Shown: piece by piece, positions 33,507 to 42,876 of the stretch
Numbering within the stretch: position 1 is the stretch's first letter
Layout: every line of letters starts with the position of its first letter
Assembly: GCA_947372745.1 (NCBI GenBank)
Contig: CANBUY010000014.1
Location: 1-51,430, forward strand
DNA from: Comamonadaceae bacterium
Lineage (GTDB): Bacteria; Pseudomonadota; Gammaproteobacteria; Burkholderiales; Burkholderiaceae_C
Length of the DNA stretch: 51,430 nucleotides
Direction of reading: 5' to 3'
The notes under the pieces: generated by a model
The model's input: the letters and a program-made list of their open reading frames with translations, nothing else
The model's database searches: none
What the model was told of the DNA's origin: nothing
Made by a program: the position numbers and the translations under genes

Positions 33507-34457
33507 TTAATTATTATTTTTCAAATTAGCCAACATGCGGATGCCAAAGCGCAGCTTGGCATGGTCCCAAGGGGTGAAGCGCCGTATCTGAAACAGATCA
33601 TCCCCCGCGCCTGAGGTGCCCCATTGCGTGCTGACGGCGGCATCAAAGCCCAGACTGCGCACCACGTCCACACTTTGCTGGGAGTAATCCTCGCCAAACT
33701 TGCCATTGGGGTAGGCAAACAGGCTCACGCGCTCGCCCAACAGCTGCTCCAGAAAACGCTTGCTGCCCTGGATTTCCTGCTGGGCCTGCACATCGCTGAG
33801 CTGGGCCAGGATAGGGTGAGACTCGGTGTGTGCCCCAATCTGCATCCCAGCATGGCGCATCGCTTTGACTTGGTGGGTCGTCATCATCAGTTCGCACGGG
33901 AATTGTGCCCGAGCAAGTTGCGCCACCTGTTCAGTAGCGGTGATCCGCTGCGCCACCGATAGATACTTGATTTGATGAATAAGAAATGAAATGGCAGTGC
34001 GCCTGTCGTCGAGGGCGCCAAGTGTGTGGGCGCCCCACCCCAGCGATGACAAATCCAGCACTGGCAACGAGCAGCCACGAATGGATTCAATGAGGGTGTC
34101 GTTCCACATACGGCCACCGTCCAGAAAACCGGTGGCGATAAAGAACGTCGCCGTCAGGCCATGCTTTTGCAGAATGGGAAGGGCCACATGGTGGTTGTCG
34201 GCATAACCGTCGTCAAACGTGATGCACGCAGCCCGTGCTGGCAGATGGCCGGTCTTCAGGCGCGCCACGGCCTCATCCAGTGGCAGCACGTTGAACCACG
34301 ACGCCAGCCAGCGGCACAACGCATCGAAACGGCGGGCGTGCATTTCGTCCGGAAACAGGGAATCGGGCACGGCCAATACGCGGTGAAAGATCAGTACCGA
34401 TAGTTGAGCCCGGGCACCTGCAGGCGCCATCCATTGGAGCAATGGCTTGATCAGCAT
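33507..34457 (-). CDS. Polysaccharide deacetylase (NodB fold, CE4)
   Basis: The 316-residue protein has CITFDDGYADNH with Asp82 and Asp83 (metal/catalytic), IGAHTESHPIL carrying the H-x3-H metal pair, FFIATGFLDGGRMWND, and FAYPNGKFGEDYS. This is a complete CE4 signature. No clear signal peptide is visible, so it may work on lipid-linked precursors or be anchored by its hydrophobic N-terminus. It is the last gene of the ~18-kb minus-strand run and is distinct from the XrtA deacetylase at 45165. Confidence 0.9.
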   Translation of the reverse strand: MLIKPLLQWMAPAGARAQLSVLIFHRVLAVPDSLFPDEMHARRFDALCRWLASWFNVLPLDEAVARLKTGHLPARAACITFDDGYADNHHVALPILQKHGLTATFFIATGFLDGGRMWNDTLIESIRGCSLPVLDLSSLGWGAHTLGALDDRRTAISFLIHQIKYLSVAQRITATEQVAQLARAQFPCELMMTTHQVKAMRHAGMQIGAHTESHPILAQLSDVQAQQEIQGSKRFLEQLLGERVSLFAYPNGKFGEDYSQQSVDVVRSLGFDAAVSTQWGTSGAGDDLFQIRRFTPWDHAKLRFGIRMLANLKNNN

Positions 34458-34490
34458 GACGACACGGCGAGAATGAGTGCAAGGACAGCA

Positions 34491-35717
34491 TCACGCATGG
34501 GCTCGCTCCACATCCTGCGTCGCAATGCGCCTGAAAAGTCCGAGCTGGGCATCCGTCGTGCTTTGCCAGCTACGCGCTTGTGCGCATGCGCGCACCGCTG
34601 CGCGGTCTGGCAAATGTCGCCATAAATCCTCAACCCCCATCACCATGTCATCCGCTGTTCGCTCTGGCATTAATCGACCCGCAGTGAAGGAAGTCACAAT
34701 TTCCGGAATACCACCCACGCGGGTGGCCACTACCGGCGTACCGCAGGCCATGGACTCCAGCAGTACGTTCGGCCAGCCCTCGCGACTGGAGGCCAGCACC
34801 AGCATGTCCGCCGCGCTATAGCAACTGGCGAGGCGGTCCTGATCCACCTGACCCAGAAACTGGAGGCGTGAAGCAACATGGATCCGACTTGCCAAAGCTA
34901 CTAGCGCCTCCCGCTCGGGGCCTTCGCCTGCGATAACCAAGCGAAACCCAGGCAAGCGGGCGAGCGCCTCTATCGCAACGTGATGACCCTTGTTTTCCAC
35001 CAGATTTCCCACGCTGAGCAACATGGGGCCTGCAGGCCAACCCATGACGGCACGAGCCGCCGCTTGGGGCTGAATATGGAACCGCTTCAAGTCCACACCG
35101 TTTGGCATCATCAAGAGCCTGGACGCCGGCATGCCCATTTTCCCCATGGCATCAGTCAGTGCTTGGGACACCCCAATCGACGCAGCAGCCCGCCCTGCTG
35201 CCCAGCGCATGAGTTTGTCGGGGATCGAATGCCTGGCAATCAAATTGATATCAGAGCCACGCGCGGTGACCGTGAACGGCTTGTTGAAGTACCGCGCCAA
35301 CAGGGCTGCTGCCACGCCGTCGGGGTAATAGTAATGGGCGTCAATCACGTCAAAGTCAAAGCCTTCGTCCAGCAGGCGCTGGATCGCAGGCTTGGCCCCC
35401 ATAGCCAGAGTAAAAGGCGCCATGTTCATGCCCACTCTGGGCGGCAGAAAGTAACGGGGGTGCTGCACATCCAGGCCGTTGCGGGATTCACGCAAACGCG
35501 TCCGGGCCATGCGGGCGTATTCACCAAAACGCTGATCAGTAGAAAAAAACCAGGGTACGGGGGCAACCACACGAGACGCCACCACGCCACTGGCCACCAA
35601 CTCTCGCAGGCGCGTTTCCACAAAAATACCATGGCCAGGCCGGGCGGCGCTTGGATAGAGTGTCGAAAAAGTCAGCAGACGGATAGGTTCTCGGTGCAAT
35701 GCATGACCCTCACTCAT
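34491..35717 (-). CDS. Glycosyltransferase family 4 protein
   Basis: This 408-residue GT4 protein has LTFSTLYPSAARPGHGIFVE at the N-terminus, FDVIDAHYYYPDG, FTVTARGSDIN, SIGVSQALTDAM, MPNGVDLKRF, LLSVGNLVENKGHH and SREGWPNVLLESMACGTPVVAT, in which the E-x7-E retaining motif is clear. It overlaps the upstream glycosyltransferase by four bases. It adds one sugar of the repeat unit at the inner face of the membrane. Confidence 0.93.
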   Translation of the reverse strand: MSEGHALHREPIRLLTFSTLYPSAARPGHGIFVETRLRELVASGVVASRVVAPVPWFFSTDQRFGEYARMARTRLRESRNGLDVQHPRYFLPPRVGMNMAPFTLAMGAKPAIQRLLDEGFDFDVIDAHYYYPDGVAAALLARYFNKPFTVTARGSDINLIARHSIPDKLMRWAAGRAAASIGVSQALTDAMGKMGMPASRLLMMPNGVDLKRFHIQPQAAARAVMGWPAGPMLLSVGNLVENKGHHVAIEALARLPGFRLVIAGEGPEREALVALASRIHVASRLQFLGQVDQDRLASCYSAADMLVLASSREGWPNVLLESMACGTPVVATRVGGIPEIVTSFTAGRLMPERTADDMVMGVEDLWRHLPDRAAVRACAQARSWQSTTDAQLGLFRRIATQDVERAHA

Positions 35718-36907
35718 GCCCCAACGGAGTCATATTGACCGATGTTGGCACAGCTTGCTTTGTTGATGTCTGAAAACAGCGCTGCCACCTTTTCTGCATG
35801 CTGCGGCCATGTGAGCTGCTTGCAAGTGATGACCGCCCTGGCTGAGGCAGCGATGCGTTCACGCAAGTCGACATCCAGGGACAGGGCATCGAGTGTCTGC
35901 TCGATCCCTGCCGGGTCCTGTGGGTCGTACAACATGGCATTGACCGCATGAGTAAGAACTTCATGATGGTTGGGCTGGTCCGGCGCAACAATGGCTTTGG
36001 AAAGCGCCAGATACTCGAACAAGCAAAGAGGCGACGCATAAGGAACGAGGGCTGTCTGCAAGGCAATATCAAAAGCCATGGACAAAGCTGGTACTTGCTC
36101 GCGATTGACGACGCCCGTGAAAGTGAGCCGGTCAGAAACACCCAAACTTGCCGCAAACGCCTCGATGCCACTGCGGGCAGGTCCATCGCCGATGACAAGC
36201 AGGTGAACATTCCGATCAACCGCCCGGTGCGCAATCCATTTCACGATTCTGTCGAGTCGATCCCACTCGCGAACAAAACCAGTAAAACCCACGACGACAC
36301 GTCCAGTCAGCCCGAGTGCGGCCTTGGCCTCGGAGCAGGAAGGAAGTGTGGCGTAATGCTTTTCGTTGATCGCGTTGGGAATAACCCGAATTCGAGCGGG
36401 GTCCACGCCCTTTGAAACCATTAAGTCAGCCAGAACCTGTGTCACGGGCAGAATCACATCCGCATTTTTCCAAACATAGCGTTCTACCCGGTCAGCAAGA
36501 CTCGGCCATGCAAGACCACCATACTGACGACGCTCAATCGCCATAGGCGCATTCACCTCAAGTATGAGTGGCAAACCGTACCGCTTCTTCGCCCACACCC
36601 CAGCCAACAAGAACAGGTTGTACCGCTCATAGATACCGTCCGGATGAAATTCATGGATGTTCCGACAAAGCCGCCGGTAAGCAAACAGCGAGTAAGCCAG
36701 TTCAGCGGGCTCATACACCAGCTTGGGCAAGAAAGCCTTGAGTCGACCGACCCATCCGGCACTGGCACCCGACAGCTGGTGCCCGTTCGTACTGGGGGCG
36801 CATTCCAGGACGATGTGGCCATTGGCCCGGAGACCGCCAATCATTTCTTCGATATGTGTCGACTGCCCGTCACGAGATGCCGTTCGGTGGTGGTAGAGGA
36901 TTTTCAT
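35714..36907 (-). CDS. Glycosyltransferase family 4 protein (exosortase A-associated type)
   Basis: This 397-residue protein has YHHRTASRDGQSTHIEEMI at the N-terminus, DGIYERYNLF, LEVNAPMAIER, VIPNAINEKHY, VVGFTGFVREWDRLD and SPLCLFEYLALSKAIVAPDQPNH. The N-terminal YHHRT and ERYN-L blocks recall the exosortase A-associated Daro_2409-type glycosyltransferases, but I am not certain of the subfamily. It overlaps the amidotransferase stop by four bases. The C-terminus is within the coupled operon. Confidence 0.9.
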   Translation of the reverse strand: MKILYHHRTASRDGQSTHIEEMIGGLRANGHIVLECAPSTNGHQLSGASAGWVGRLKAFLPKLVYEPAELAYSLFAYRRLCRNIHEFHPDGIYERYNLFLLAGVWAKKRYGLPLILEVNAPMAIERRQYGGLAWPSLADRVERYVWKNADVILPVTQVLADLMVSKGVDPARIRVIPNAINEKHYATLPSCSEAKAALGLTGRVVVGFTGFVREWDRLDRIVKWIAHRAVDRNVHLLVIGDGPARSGIEAFAASLGVSDRLTFTGVVNREQVPALSMAFDIALQTALVPYASPLCLFEYLALSKAIVAPDQPNHHEVLTHAVNAMLYDPQDPAGIEQTLDALSLDVDLRERIAASARAVITCKQLTWPQHAEKVAALFSDINKASCANIGQYDSVGA

Positions 36908-38805
36908 GTGGACGGGTTCAATACGTTGCGTAAAAAGGCATCAAACATCAGCAGGGTCCAAATCGGCGTACTGTGATCACGCGCGCCCGACTCATGCTGA
37001 TCCACAAGCAGGCGGATTGTGGCGATATTGAACATGCCGGACTCAGCCATATGACTACCCAGAAGCGCCTCCCGCACCTTGCAGCGTAAGGGGCCACGCA
37101 ACCAGCGCACCAAAGGCACAGAAAAACCCATCTTCTGCCGGTACAGGACGTCTTGGGGTAGGTGAGGCTCCATCGACTTCTTGAAAATGTGCTTGCCTTC
37201 AGAACTCTTCATTTTGAAACTAGAGGGCAGCGTGGCAAGCCACGCCACCAATTCATGGTCCATCAGCGGCTCGCGCACCTCGAGCGAATGAGCCATGCTG
37301 GCGCGATCCACTTTGGTGTTGATGTCTCCCACCAGGTAGGTATGCATGTCAATATATTGAATCAAGCCAAGCGGGTCGTCAGTGCCAGCGCGCCGGGCAT
37401 GCCGCTCGAAAACATCAAGCGCGTTATAGCCACCCAGCGCCGCCTTGAATGAGGGGCTGTACAGCTGACTGCGCAACGGCTCACGAATGAACGACATGCT
37501 GTGAAAGTACGCCTCGACCGAACTGCGCGCTATGCCCTCGAAAGTCGTTTTGGCCCGAAACATGCGCGGTGCCCAGTCGGCCTTGGGGTAGAGCTTTCCC
37601 AAGGTTCCAAACACGGAATGTCGAACGGACTGCGGCAGCGCTGCACGCATGCGCTCTTCCATCAGGTGCAACGCATAACGCCTGTAACCGCCGAAAGACT
37701 CATCTCCGCCATCGCCCGACAGTGCCACGGTCACGTGCTTGCGCGCCAACTGACAGACCCGGTAGGTAGGAATGGCAGAGCTGTCAGCATAGGGTTCATC
37801 GTATAGACGCGCCAGAGTGTCGATGAGGTCAAAGTCATCACTCTTAACGACTTCAAGATGGTGCGTAGTGTGGTAACGGTCAGCCACCTTTTGCGCAAAA
37901 TCCGACTCATTGAAGGCCGGGTCATCAAACCCGATGGCGCAGGTATTGACGGGCGCTTGAGACAAACCGGCCATGAGTGCAACAACGGCACTGCTGTCCA
38001 CACCACCCGACAAAAACGCACCCAGCGGCACCTCAGCTACCATGCGCAAGCGCACAGATTCCTGCAAACGCGCCACCAGTTCGGCCTGAGCATCAGCCAG
38101 TGAGATCGGGTTGTCCAGACTAAAGCGCACATCCCAGTACGCCTGCGACTCACCCATCGGCTGCCCCCGGCACAGGGTCAGCGTGTGCGCGGGCGACAGT
38201 TTGCGGGCTTGCTTGAAGATGCTGCGCGGCTCGGCCACATAGCCCAGGGCAAAGTATTCTTCAACCGCCAGTGGATCGATATTGCGGGGCAAGCCACCGT
38301 GAGCCATCACGGATTTAAGCTCCGATCCAAACAAGAGCATGCCGTCGTCCAGCAGCGCGTAATACAGCGGCTTGACCCCCAGCCGGTCACGCGCCATGAA
38401 GAAGGTTTGCTTTTTACGGTCCCACAGGGCAAAGGCAAACATGCCGCGAAAGCGCTTGACGCAGTCTGCCCCCCAGGACTCCCAGGCGTGAACGATGACC
38501 TCTGTGTCGCTCTTGGTGTGAAACAAATGGCCCAAGGCCTGCAGCTCGGGGATAAGCTGCAGATAGTTGTAGATTTCGCCATTAAAGACCACCACCACCG
38601 AACCATCTTCATTGAACAGCGGCTGTTGCCCAGTGGCAATGTCAATGATGGACAGTCGCCGATGGCCTAACCCGACTCCCGGCTCGATGTACAGTCGGCC
38701 ATCATCCGGGCCACGGTGCCGCTGCGAGTCATTCATGCGCTGCAATACGTTACGGCTAATATCGCCACAGCCACGGGTGTCAAAAATGCCTGTAATTCCG
38801 CACAT
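36904..38805 (-). CDS. Exosortase A system-associated amidotransferase 1 (TIGR03108-like, AsnB family)
   Basis: The 633-residue glutamine-dependent amidotransferase is complete: MCGITGIFDTRG gives nucleophile Cys2, with RHRGPDDG, GLGHRRLSIID, FNGEIYN and SDTEVIVHAWE of the glutaminase. The synthetase domain has FLSGGVDSSAVVALM (about 260-274), DEPYADSSAIPTY, VALSGDGGDESFGGYRRY and RQKMGFSVPLVRW. It is the only one of four PP-loop/AsnB-like proteins in the window that keeps the ammonia-generating half. It probably amidates a sugar carboxylate such as a uronic acid. Six bases separate it from the upstream glycosyltransferase. Confidence 0.95.
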   Translation of the reverse strand: MCGITGIFDTRGCGDISRNVLQRMNDSQRHRGPDDGRLYIEPGVGLGHRRLSIIDIATGQQPLFNEDGSVVVVFNGEIYNYLQLIPELQALGHLFHTKSDTEVIVHAWESWGADCVKRFRGMFAFALWDRKKQTFFMARDRLGVKPLYYALLDDGMLLFGSELKSVMAHGGLPRNIDPLAVEEYFALGYVAEPRSIFKQARKLSPAHTLTLCRGQPMGESQAYWDVRFSLDNPISLADAQAELVARLQESVRLRMVAEVPLGAFLSGGVDSSAVVALMAGLSQAPVNTCAIGFDDPAFNESDFAQKVADRYHTTHHLEVVKSDDFDLIDTLARLYDEPYADSSAIPTYRVCQLARKHVTVALSGDGGDESFGGYRRYALHLMEERMRAALPQSVRHSVFGTLGKLYPKADWAPRMFRAKTTFEGIARSSVEAYFHSMSFIREPLRSQLYSPSFKAALGGYNALDVFERHARRAGTDDPLGLIQYIDMHTYLVGDINTKVDRASMAHSLEVREPLMDHELVAWLATLPSSFKMKSSEGKHIFKKSMEPHLPQDVLYRQKMGFSVPLVRWLRGPLRCKVREALLGSHMAESGMFNIATIRLLVDQHESGARDHSTPIWTLLMFDAFLRNVLNPST

Positions 38806-38810
38806 AGTGA

Positions 38811-39980
38811 TTAAACGGATTCAAAAAAAGCTTGACCACGTTTTAGCTTTTGGTCGTACATCGACTGGTATTTTGAGACCATCGCATGCATACTAAAATT
38901 CGAAACAACGCGCTGACGACCGGCCTGCCCCATAAGACGAGCCCGCTCCGGGTTGAAGGCCAATTGCACCAATTTATAGGCCATGGCTTGAGAATCACCT
39001 GGCTGAACAATCTTGCCTGTCTGCCCATGAACAACAAGATCAGCATTACCACCCACTGCAGTCGCGACGACCGGCAAACTACTCGCCATGGCTTCCAGAA
39101 TGGTGTTGCAAATGCCCTCACTGAGGGATGGCATGGCAAAGGCGTGTAGTCCACGCATGACATCCGCCACATCATTTCTCTCACCAGGGAACCAGGCCAA
39201 ATGGGACATATCTGCAGCCGCCAGCACCGCCTTCGCATGGTCCCGCAATGGCCCATCCCCTACCATGACAAGTCGCATGTGGTGTATGAGCTCGGGAGCC
39301 AGCTTAATAGCTTGAACAAAAGCATGGGCCAGCATGACCGGGTCTTTGACGGCCTGCATGCGCCCAACTGAACCCACCAACCAGTGTTGACTTGGGTCGA
39401 ACGGGCAGCCAGCGATGGGCTGCGGTCCATCTGCCGCCGAACAAAAACTCTCCACATCAACCCCGTTATAGGTATGTGTGATGGCTTCTGGCGCAACATG
39501 AACCTTGTTGACCAGATAATCAACCAAGTCAGTTGAGAGTGCAGTGTAGTGATCAACAAAAGGTTTATAGAAACGGCGCACTCGCTGGTACAACACGTTG
39601 TTTCCATCCAGGTCGCCGACATCGCGACCATGCTCGCCATGAATACGAACCGGCACACCAGCTGCCCATGCAGGAATCTGAACCTCAAGCGCCGCAAGGT
39701 TACGGGTATGCACAATAGCGGGACGCAACTCACGAAACAATTTGAATAGTTTGGGATATTGCCAAACCCCGTGGCCAGGTGGCTTGCCCAGTGAGATGAA
39801 TTTAACATCGTTGCGCTGTATGCGTTGCCTGAAATTTGTGACTTCGGTCAGGGCCAACACCGCGTGCCTATAGGCATTTAAGGGCATATGATTAATGAGA
39901 TTGACGATGCCATTTTCCAGTCCGCCAATATCAAAGCGATAGACGACATGTAGTAAAAGAGGGCGGACATCAGTTGTCAT
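38811..39980 (-). CDS. XrtA/PEP-CTERM system glycosyltransferase (TIGR03088-like)
   Basis: This 389-residue GT4 protein has LLHVVYRFDIGGLENGIVNLINHM at the N-terminus, a block diagnostic for this subfamily, then VHTRNLAALEVQ, HGEHGRDV, YTALSTDLVDYL, YNGVDVESF, VGSVGRMQAVKDP and FAMPSLSEGICNTILEAMASSLPVVATAVGG. It overlaps the dehydrogenase by four bases (ATGA). It belongs to the conserved core of XrtA loci. Confidence 0.94.
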   Translation of the reverse strand: MTTDVRPLLLHVVYRFDIGGLENGIVNLINHMPLNAYRHAVLALTEVTNFRQRIQRNDVKFISLGKPPGHGVWQYPKLFKLFRELRPAIVHTRNLAALEVQIPAWAAGVPVRIHGEHGRDVGDLDGNNVLYQRVRRFYKPFVDHYTALSTDLVDYLVNKVHVAPEAITHTYNGVDVESFCSAADGPQPIAGCPFDPSQHWLVGSVGRMQAVKDPVMLAHAFVQAIKLAPELIHHMRLVMVGDGPLRDHAKAVLAAADMSHLAWFPGERNDVADVMRGLHAFAMPSLSEGICNTILEAMASSLPVVATAVGGNADLVVHGQTGKIVQPGDSQAMAYKLVQLAFNPERARLMGQAGRQRVVSNFSMHAMVSKYQSMYDQKLKRGQAFFESV

Positions 39981-41260
39981 AAGCGCCAGAGTTTGTAGCC
40001 AGCCCCTTCGATTTCGCTACGGGTAAACGAAGCTTTTACATCTATAAACGCACCACCTTTCACCAACTTTCGGCCCAAGTCTTCAACGGTCAACGATGAA
40101 AACTCGTGGTGTGCGACCGCGACCACAATCGCATCAGCTCGCGGCAAATCAGACCAAGAAAACAATGACACACCATATTCACTCATGGCTTCATCCGACG
40201 CTGCTCGGGGGTCAGACACATAAACGTCTACACCGTATGACTTGAGTTCATTGATGATGTCAACCACCTTGGAGTTGCGCAAGTCGCCGCAATTTTCCTT
40301 GAACGTCAGGCCCAATATATTTACCTTGGCGCCTTTGATATAGCTGCCAGCGGCAATCATTTGCTTGATGGTTTGCTCTGCGATGAACTTGCCCATACCA
40401 TCGTTAATGCGTCGACCTGCCAAAATAACTTGCGGGTTGTAACCAAGCATCTCCGCTTTGTGGGTCAGGTAATAGGGATCCACGCCAATACAATGGCCAC
40501 CGACAAGACCTGGTTTAAATTTTAGAAAATTCCACTTGGTCGAAGCAGCTTCTAGCACCTCCGTAGTGTCAATACCAAGCCTGTCGAAAATAATAGACAA
40601 CTCGTTCATGAGTGAGATATTCAAATCGCGCTGAGTGTTTTCAATCACTTTGGCTGCCTCAGCAGCTTTTATACTGGAAGAGCGGTGAACACCAGGGACG
40701 ACAATAGCCTCATAAAGACCGGCGACAGTCTCCAGGGTCTCCGGTGTATCGCCTGAAACAATTTTCAGAATTTTTGTCAGCGTATGCTCTTTATCACCCG
40801 GATTAATGCGCTCAGGTGAATAACCAACAAAAAAATCCTGCTTCCAGACATAGCCAGACTCGCGGGACAAGGCAGGGATACATACCTCTTCTGTGGCGCC
40901 AGGGTAAACGGTCGACTCATACACCACCACAACCCCTCGCTTCATATGTCGGCCGACACTGATACTGGCGTTGATGAGCGGACGAAAATCAGGAATATGC
41001 GCACTATCAACGGGTGTCGGAACCGCCACAATAATAATATCAGCCTCCCCAAGAAGGCTGGCATCCGCGGTGTATTCAGCGTAAATTGACGCCTTCATTT
41101 CTTCCTGCGTCAACTCACGGGAGGGGTCCAAGCCTTCTAAACAAGAAGCCACCTTGGCGATTGAAATATCAAAGCCAATGGTTCTGAATTGTTTTCCGAA
41201 CTCAACCACAAGTGGCAAACCAACATAGCCCAAACCGATAACAGCAATTACATGAGTCAA
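39977..41260 (-). CDS. tviB: UDP-N-acetylhexosamine 6-dehydrogenase (TviB/WbpO/VipA type)
   Basis: The 427-residue NAD-dependent nucleotide-sugar dehydrogenase has IAVIGLGYVGLPL (Rossmann), VAVPTPVD, VVYESTVYPGATEE, FFVGYSPERINPGD, AAKVIENTQRDLNI, GLVGGHCIGVDPYYL with the catalytic Cys, ILAGRRIND and LGLTFKENCGDLRN. These match the TviB group, which oxidises UDP-GlcNAc or UDP-GalNAc to the uronic acid, rather than UDP-glucose dehydrogenases. With WecB upstream in the same run, the polymer probably contains N-acetyl-hexosaminuronic acid. The exact substrate epimer is not settled by sequence. Confidence 0.94.
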   Translation of the reverse strand: MTHVIAVIGLGYVGLPLVVEFGKQFRTIGFDISIAKVASCLEGLDPSRELTQEEMKASIYAEYTADASLLGEADIIIVAVPTPVDSAHIPDFRPLINASISVGRHMKRGVVVVYESTVYPGATEEVCIPALSRESGYVWKQDFFVGYSPERINPGDKEHTLTKILKIVSGDTPETLETVAGLYEAIVVPGVHRSSSIKAAEAAKVIENTQRDLNISLMNELSIIFDRLGIDTTEVLEAASTKWNFLKFKPGLVGGHCIGVDPYYLTHKAEMLGYNPQVILAGRRINDGMGKFIAEQTIKQMIAAGSYIKGAKVNILGLTFKENCGDLRNSKVVDIINELKSYGVDVYVSDPRAASDEAMSEYGVSLFSWSDLPRADAIVVAVAHHEFSSLTVEDLGRKLVKGGAFIDVKASFTRSEIEGAGYKLWRL

Positions 41261-41295
41261 AAGATCACCCTCTATTTCAATATAAAAACATTTGG

Positions 41296-42876
41296 TTAAT
41301 TATTTGCATGCATTGCTAGAAGCGAGTTGATGGCGGCATAGTTATCCCCCAAAAAAGACAGCAATGTGTGAGTTGTTTGTTCAGTTTTTTTGTCGTTTGC
41401 ATAAATGATGATGACCGCAGAGTCATCACCACGTCCCGTCAAGCGTCGAAAAGCTGCATAGCCCTTCGCTAAGTAATCATTGCTAGTAACAAACCCACCT
41501 ATCCAATAGAACTGCCAAACCAAAAGACGCTCAGAGTTAGACCCTCCTTGCCCTAGAAACTGCTTCAAAACAGACGTTTTTACGGTGATATCTCTGAGGC
41601 CTAAGCCCACTGAATGCGTACCGACAGCAACTTGGGTCCAGTGGACATCCTGACTTGGAACCAATGCATTGCTAGAGCTAACCAATTTCCTGGAAAGCGT
41701 TTGGTGCTGATAGAAGCCAAGATAGAGACCCACCGATAGGTCATGATTTCTATAAAGACTATTAACTTCAGCTGTAGGATTTTTAAAGTCGGGCTTAAAC
41801 ACTGGAAAATGTTCGCGATCTATTTCCCAGTTGGCACTCAATGAATTAGACGAGGGCATCGTTACTGTGGGCTTATTTTCTGAATATTCATAGGCACCCA
41901 GCGCCAAATGAGGTAGAGAAACCAAGGTTGCTGCGGTAAGCGTGACTAGCTTGGTCTTTAGACCAGATATTTTGGTCATTGGGGCGAACGAGAGCGGCGC
42001 AAGATGACCAGGCATTGGTTCAGATTCTGTCCAACGTGCACCGATGATGAACATGGAAAATATAACAACGCCAAAAAAGATCCAGCCATAGATCAAATGG
42101 TCTACGCCCGCAGCCAGCTTATTACCAGACAAATGACCCAGCATCACAATGAGATAAGCCCTCATCCAATTGGCGACAACAGGCACCAAAATTGATAAGG
42201 AAAAAAATAATAACTGTCGCTTTTTCGAATTGAAACTAAGATAGGAAAAAAGAGCACCCACCGTCATGGAAGCAATCAAATAACGAATACCACTACACGC
42301 TTCAACAACTGACCACTGTCCAGAAGAAATGATGAACTGAAGACCTTCCCGGTAAACCGGAATACCTGTCAGGCGGAGTGCAAAAACAGTGACGTTGGCA
42401 GTCCACTCCATTAACTGAGGCATGAGAAACTCACCCAGAGGAACGGAGAAAAATAGAAATCCAAGAGGAAACAAGATAGCCCGCGTGACGTGCCAACCCA
42501 ACACAGCAGGTACGGTAAGGACCAACATGGCAACAAGTGCTAACTGGGTTAGTGCGTTAACCGAAGCCAGTGCCCCCAAGAACCATAGAAATCCAAATCC
42601 GCCCATATAGGGCAATACAGAAAGGTCTGCTTCAGGTGTGCGAGACAACAGGAGTTCCCGTTGTCGCCAGATCAACCACAGCGAAATAGGCAACACAAAA
42701 AATGCGTGCGCAAAGGTGTCCGACCGCGCCCAGATTTGAACCATGGAAAAGCCGGTCTGACGGTACATTAATACAGTCCAGAACAAGAGACCTATGAGCC
42801 AAGGTAAGCCCTGACGCCAAGGACTTACAGTTTGTGCTGTGACTCGAGGCATGATTGTTATACCTGCTGGACTCAT
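41296..42876 (-). CDS. xrtA: Exosortase A fused to EpsI domain (XrtA, EpsH)
   Basis: The 526-residue protein has about eight membrane segments in the first ~280 residues. The catalytic triad of exosortases is visible: Cys194 in VEACSGIRYL, Arg239 in NWMRAYLIV and His260 in GVDHLIYGW. After residue ~290 a periplasmic EpsI domain follows (one membrane segment, then WTQVAVGTHSVGLG and RLLVWQFYWIGGFVTS). XrtA cleaves PEP-CTERM proteins and is thought to pass them to the exopolysaccharide. The start at 42876 overlaps the upstream gene as ATGA. Confidence 0.97.
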   Translation of the reverse strand: MSPAGITIMPRVTAQTVSPWRQGLPWLIGLLFWTVLMYRQTGFSMVQIWARSDTFAHAFFVLPISLWLIWRQRELLLSRTPEADLSVLPYMGGFGFLWFLGALASVNALTQLALVAMLVLTVPAVLGWHVTRAILFPLGFLFFSVPLGEFLMPQLMEWTANVTVFALRLTGIPVYREGLQFIISSGQWSVVEACSGIRYLIASMTVGALFSYLSFNSKKRQLLFFSLSILVPVVANWMRAYLIVMLGHLSGNKLAAGVDHLIYGWIFFGVVIFSMFIIGARWTESEPMPGHLAPLSFAPMTKISGLKTKLVTLTAATLVSLPHLALGAYEYSENKPTVTMPSSNSLSANWEIDREHFPVFKPDFKNPTAEVNSLYRNHDLSVGLYLGFYQHQTLSRKLVSSSNALVPSQDVHWTQVAVGTHSVGLGLRDITVKTSVLKQFLGQGGSNSERLLVWQFYWIGGFVTSNDYLAKGYAAFRRLTGRGDDSAVIIIYANDKKTEQTTHTLLSFLGDNYAAINSLLAMHANN

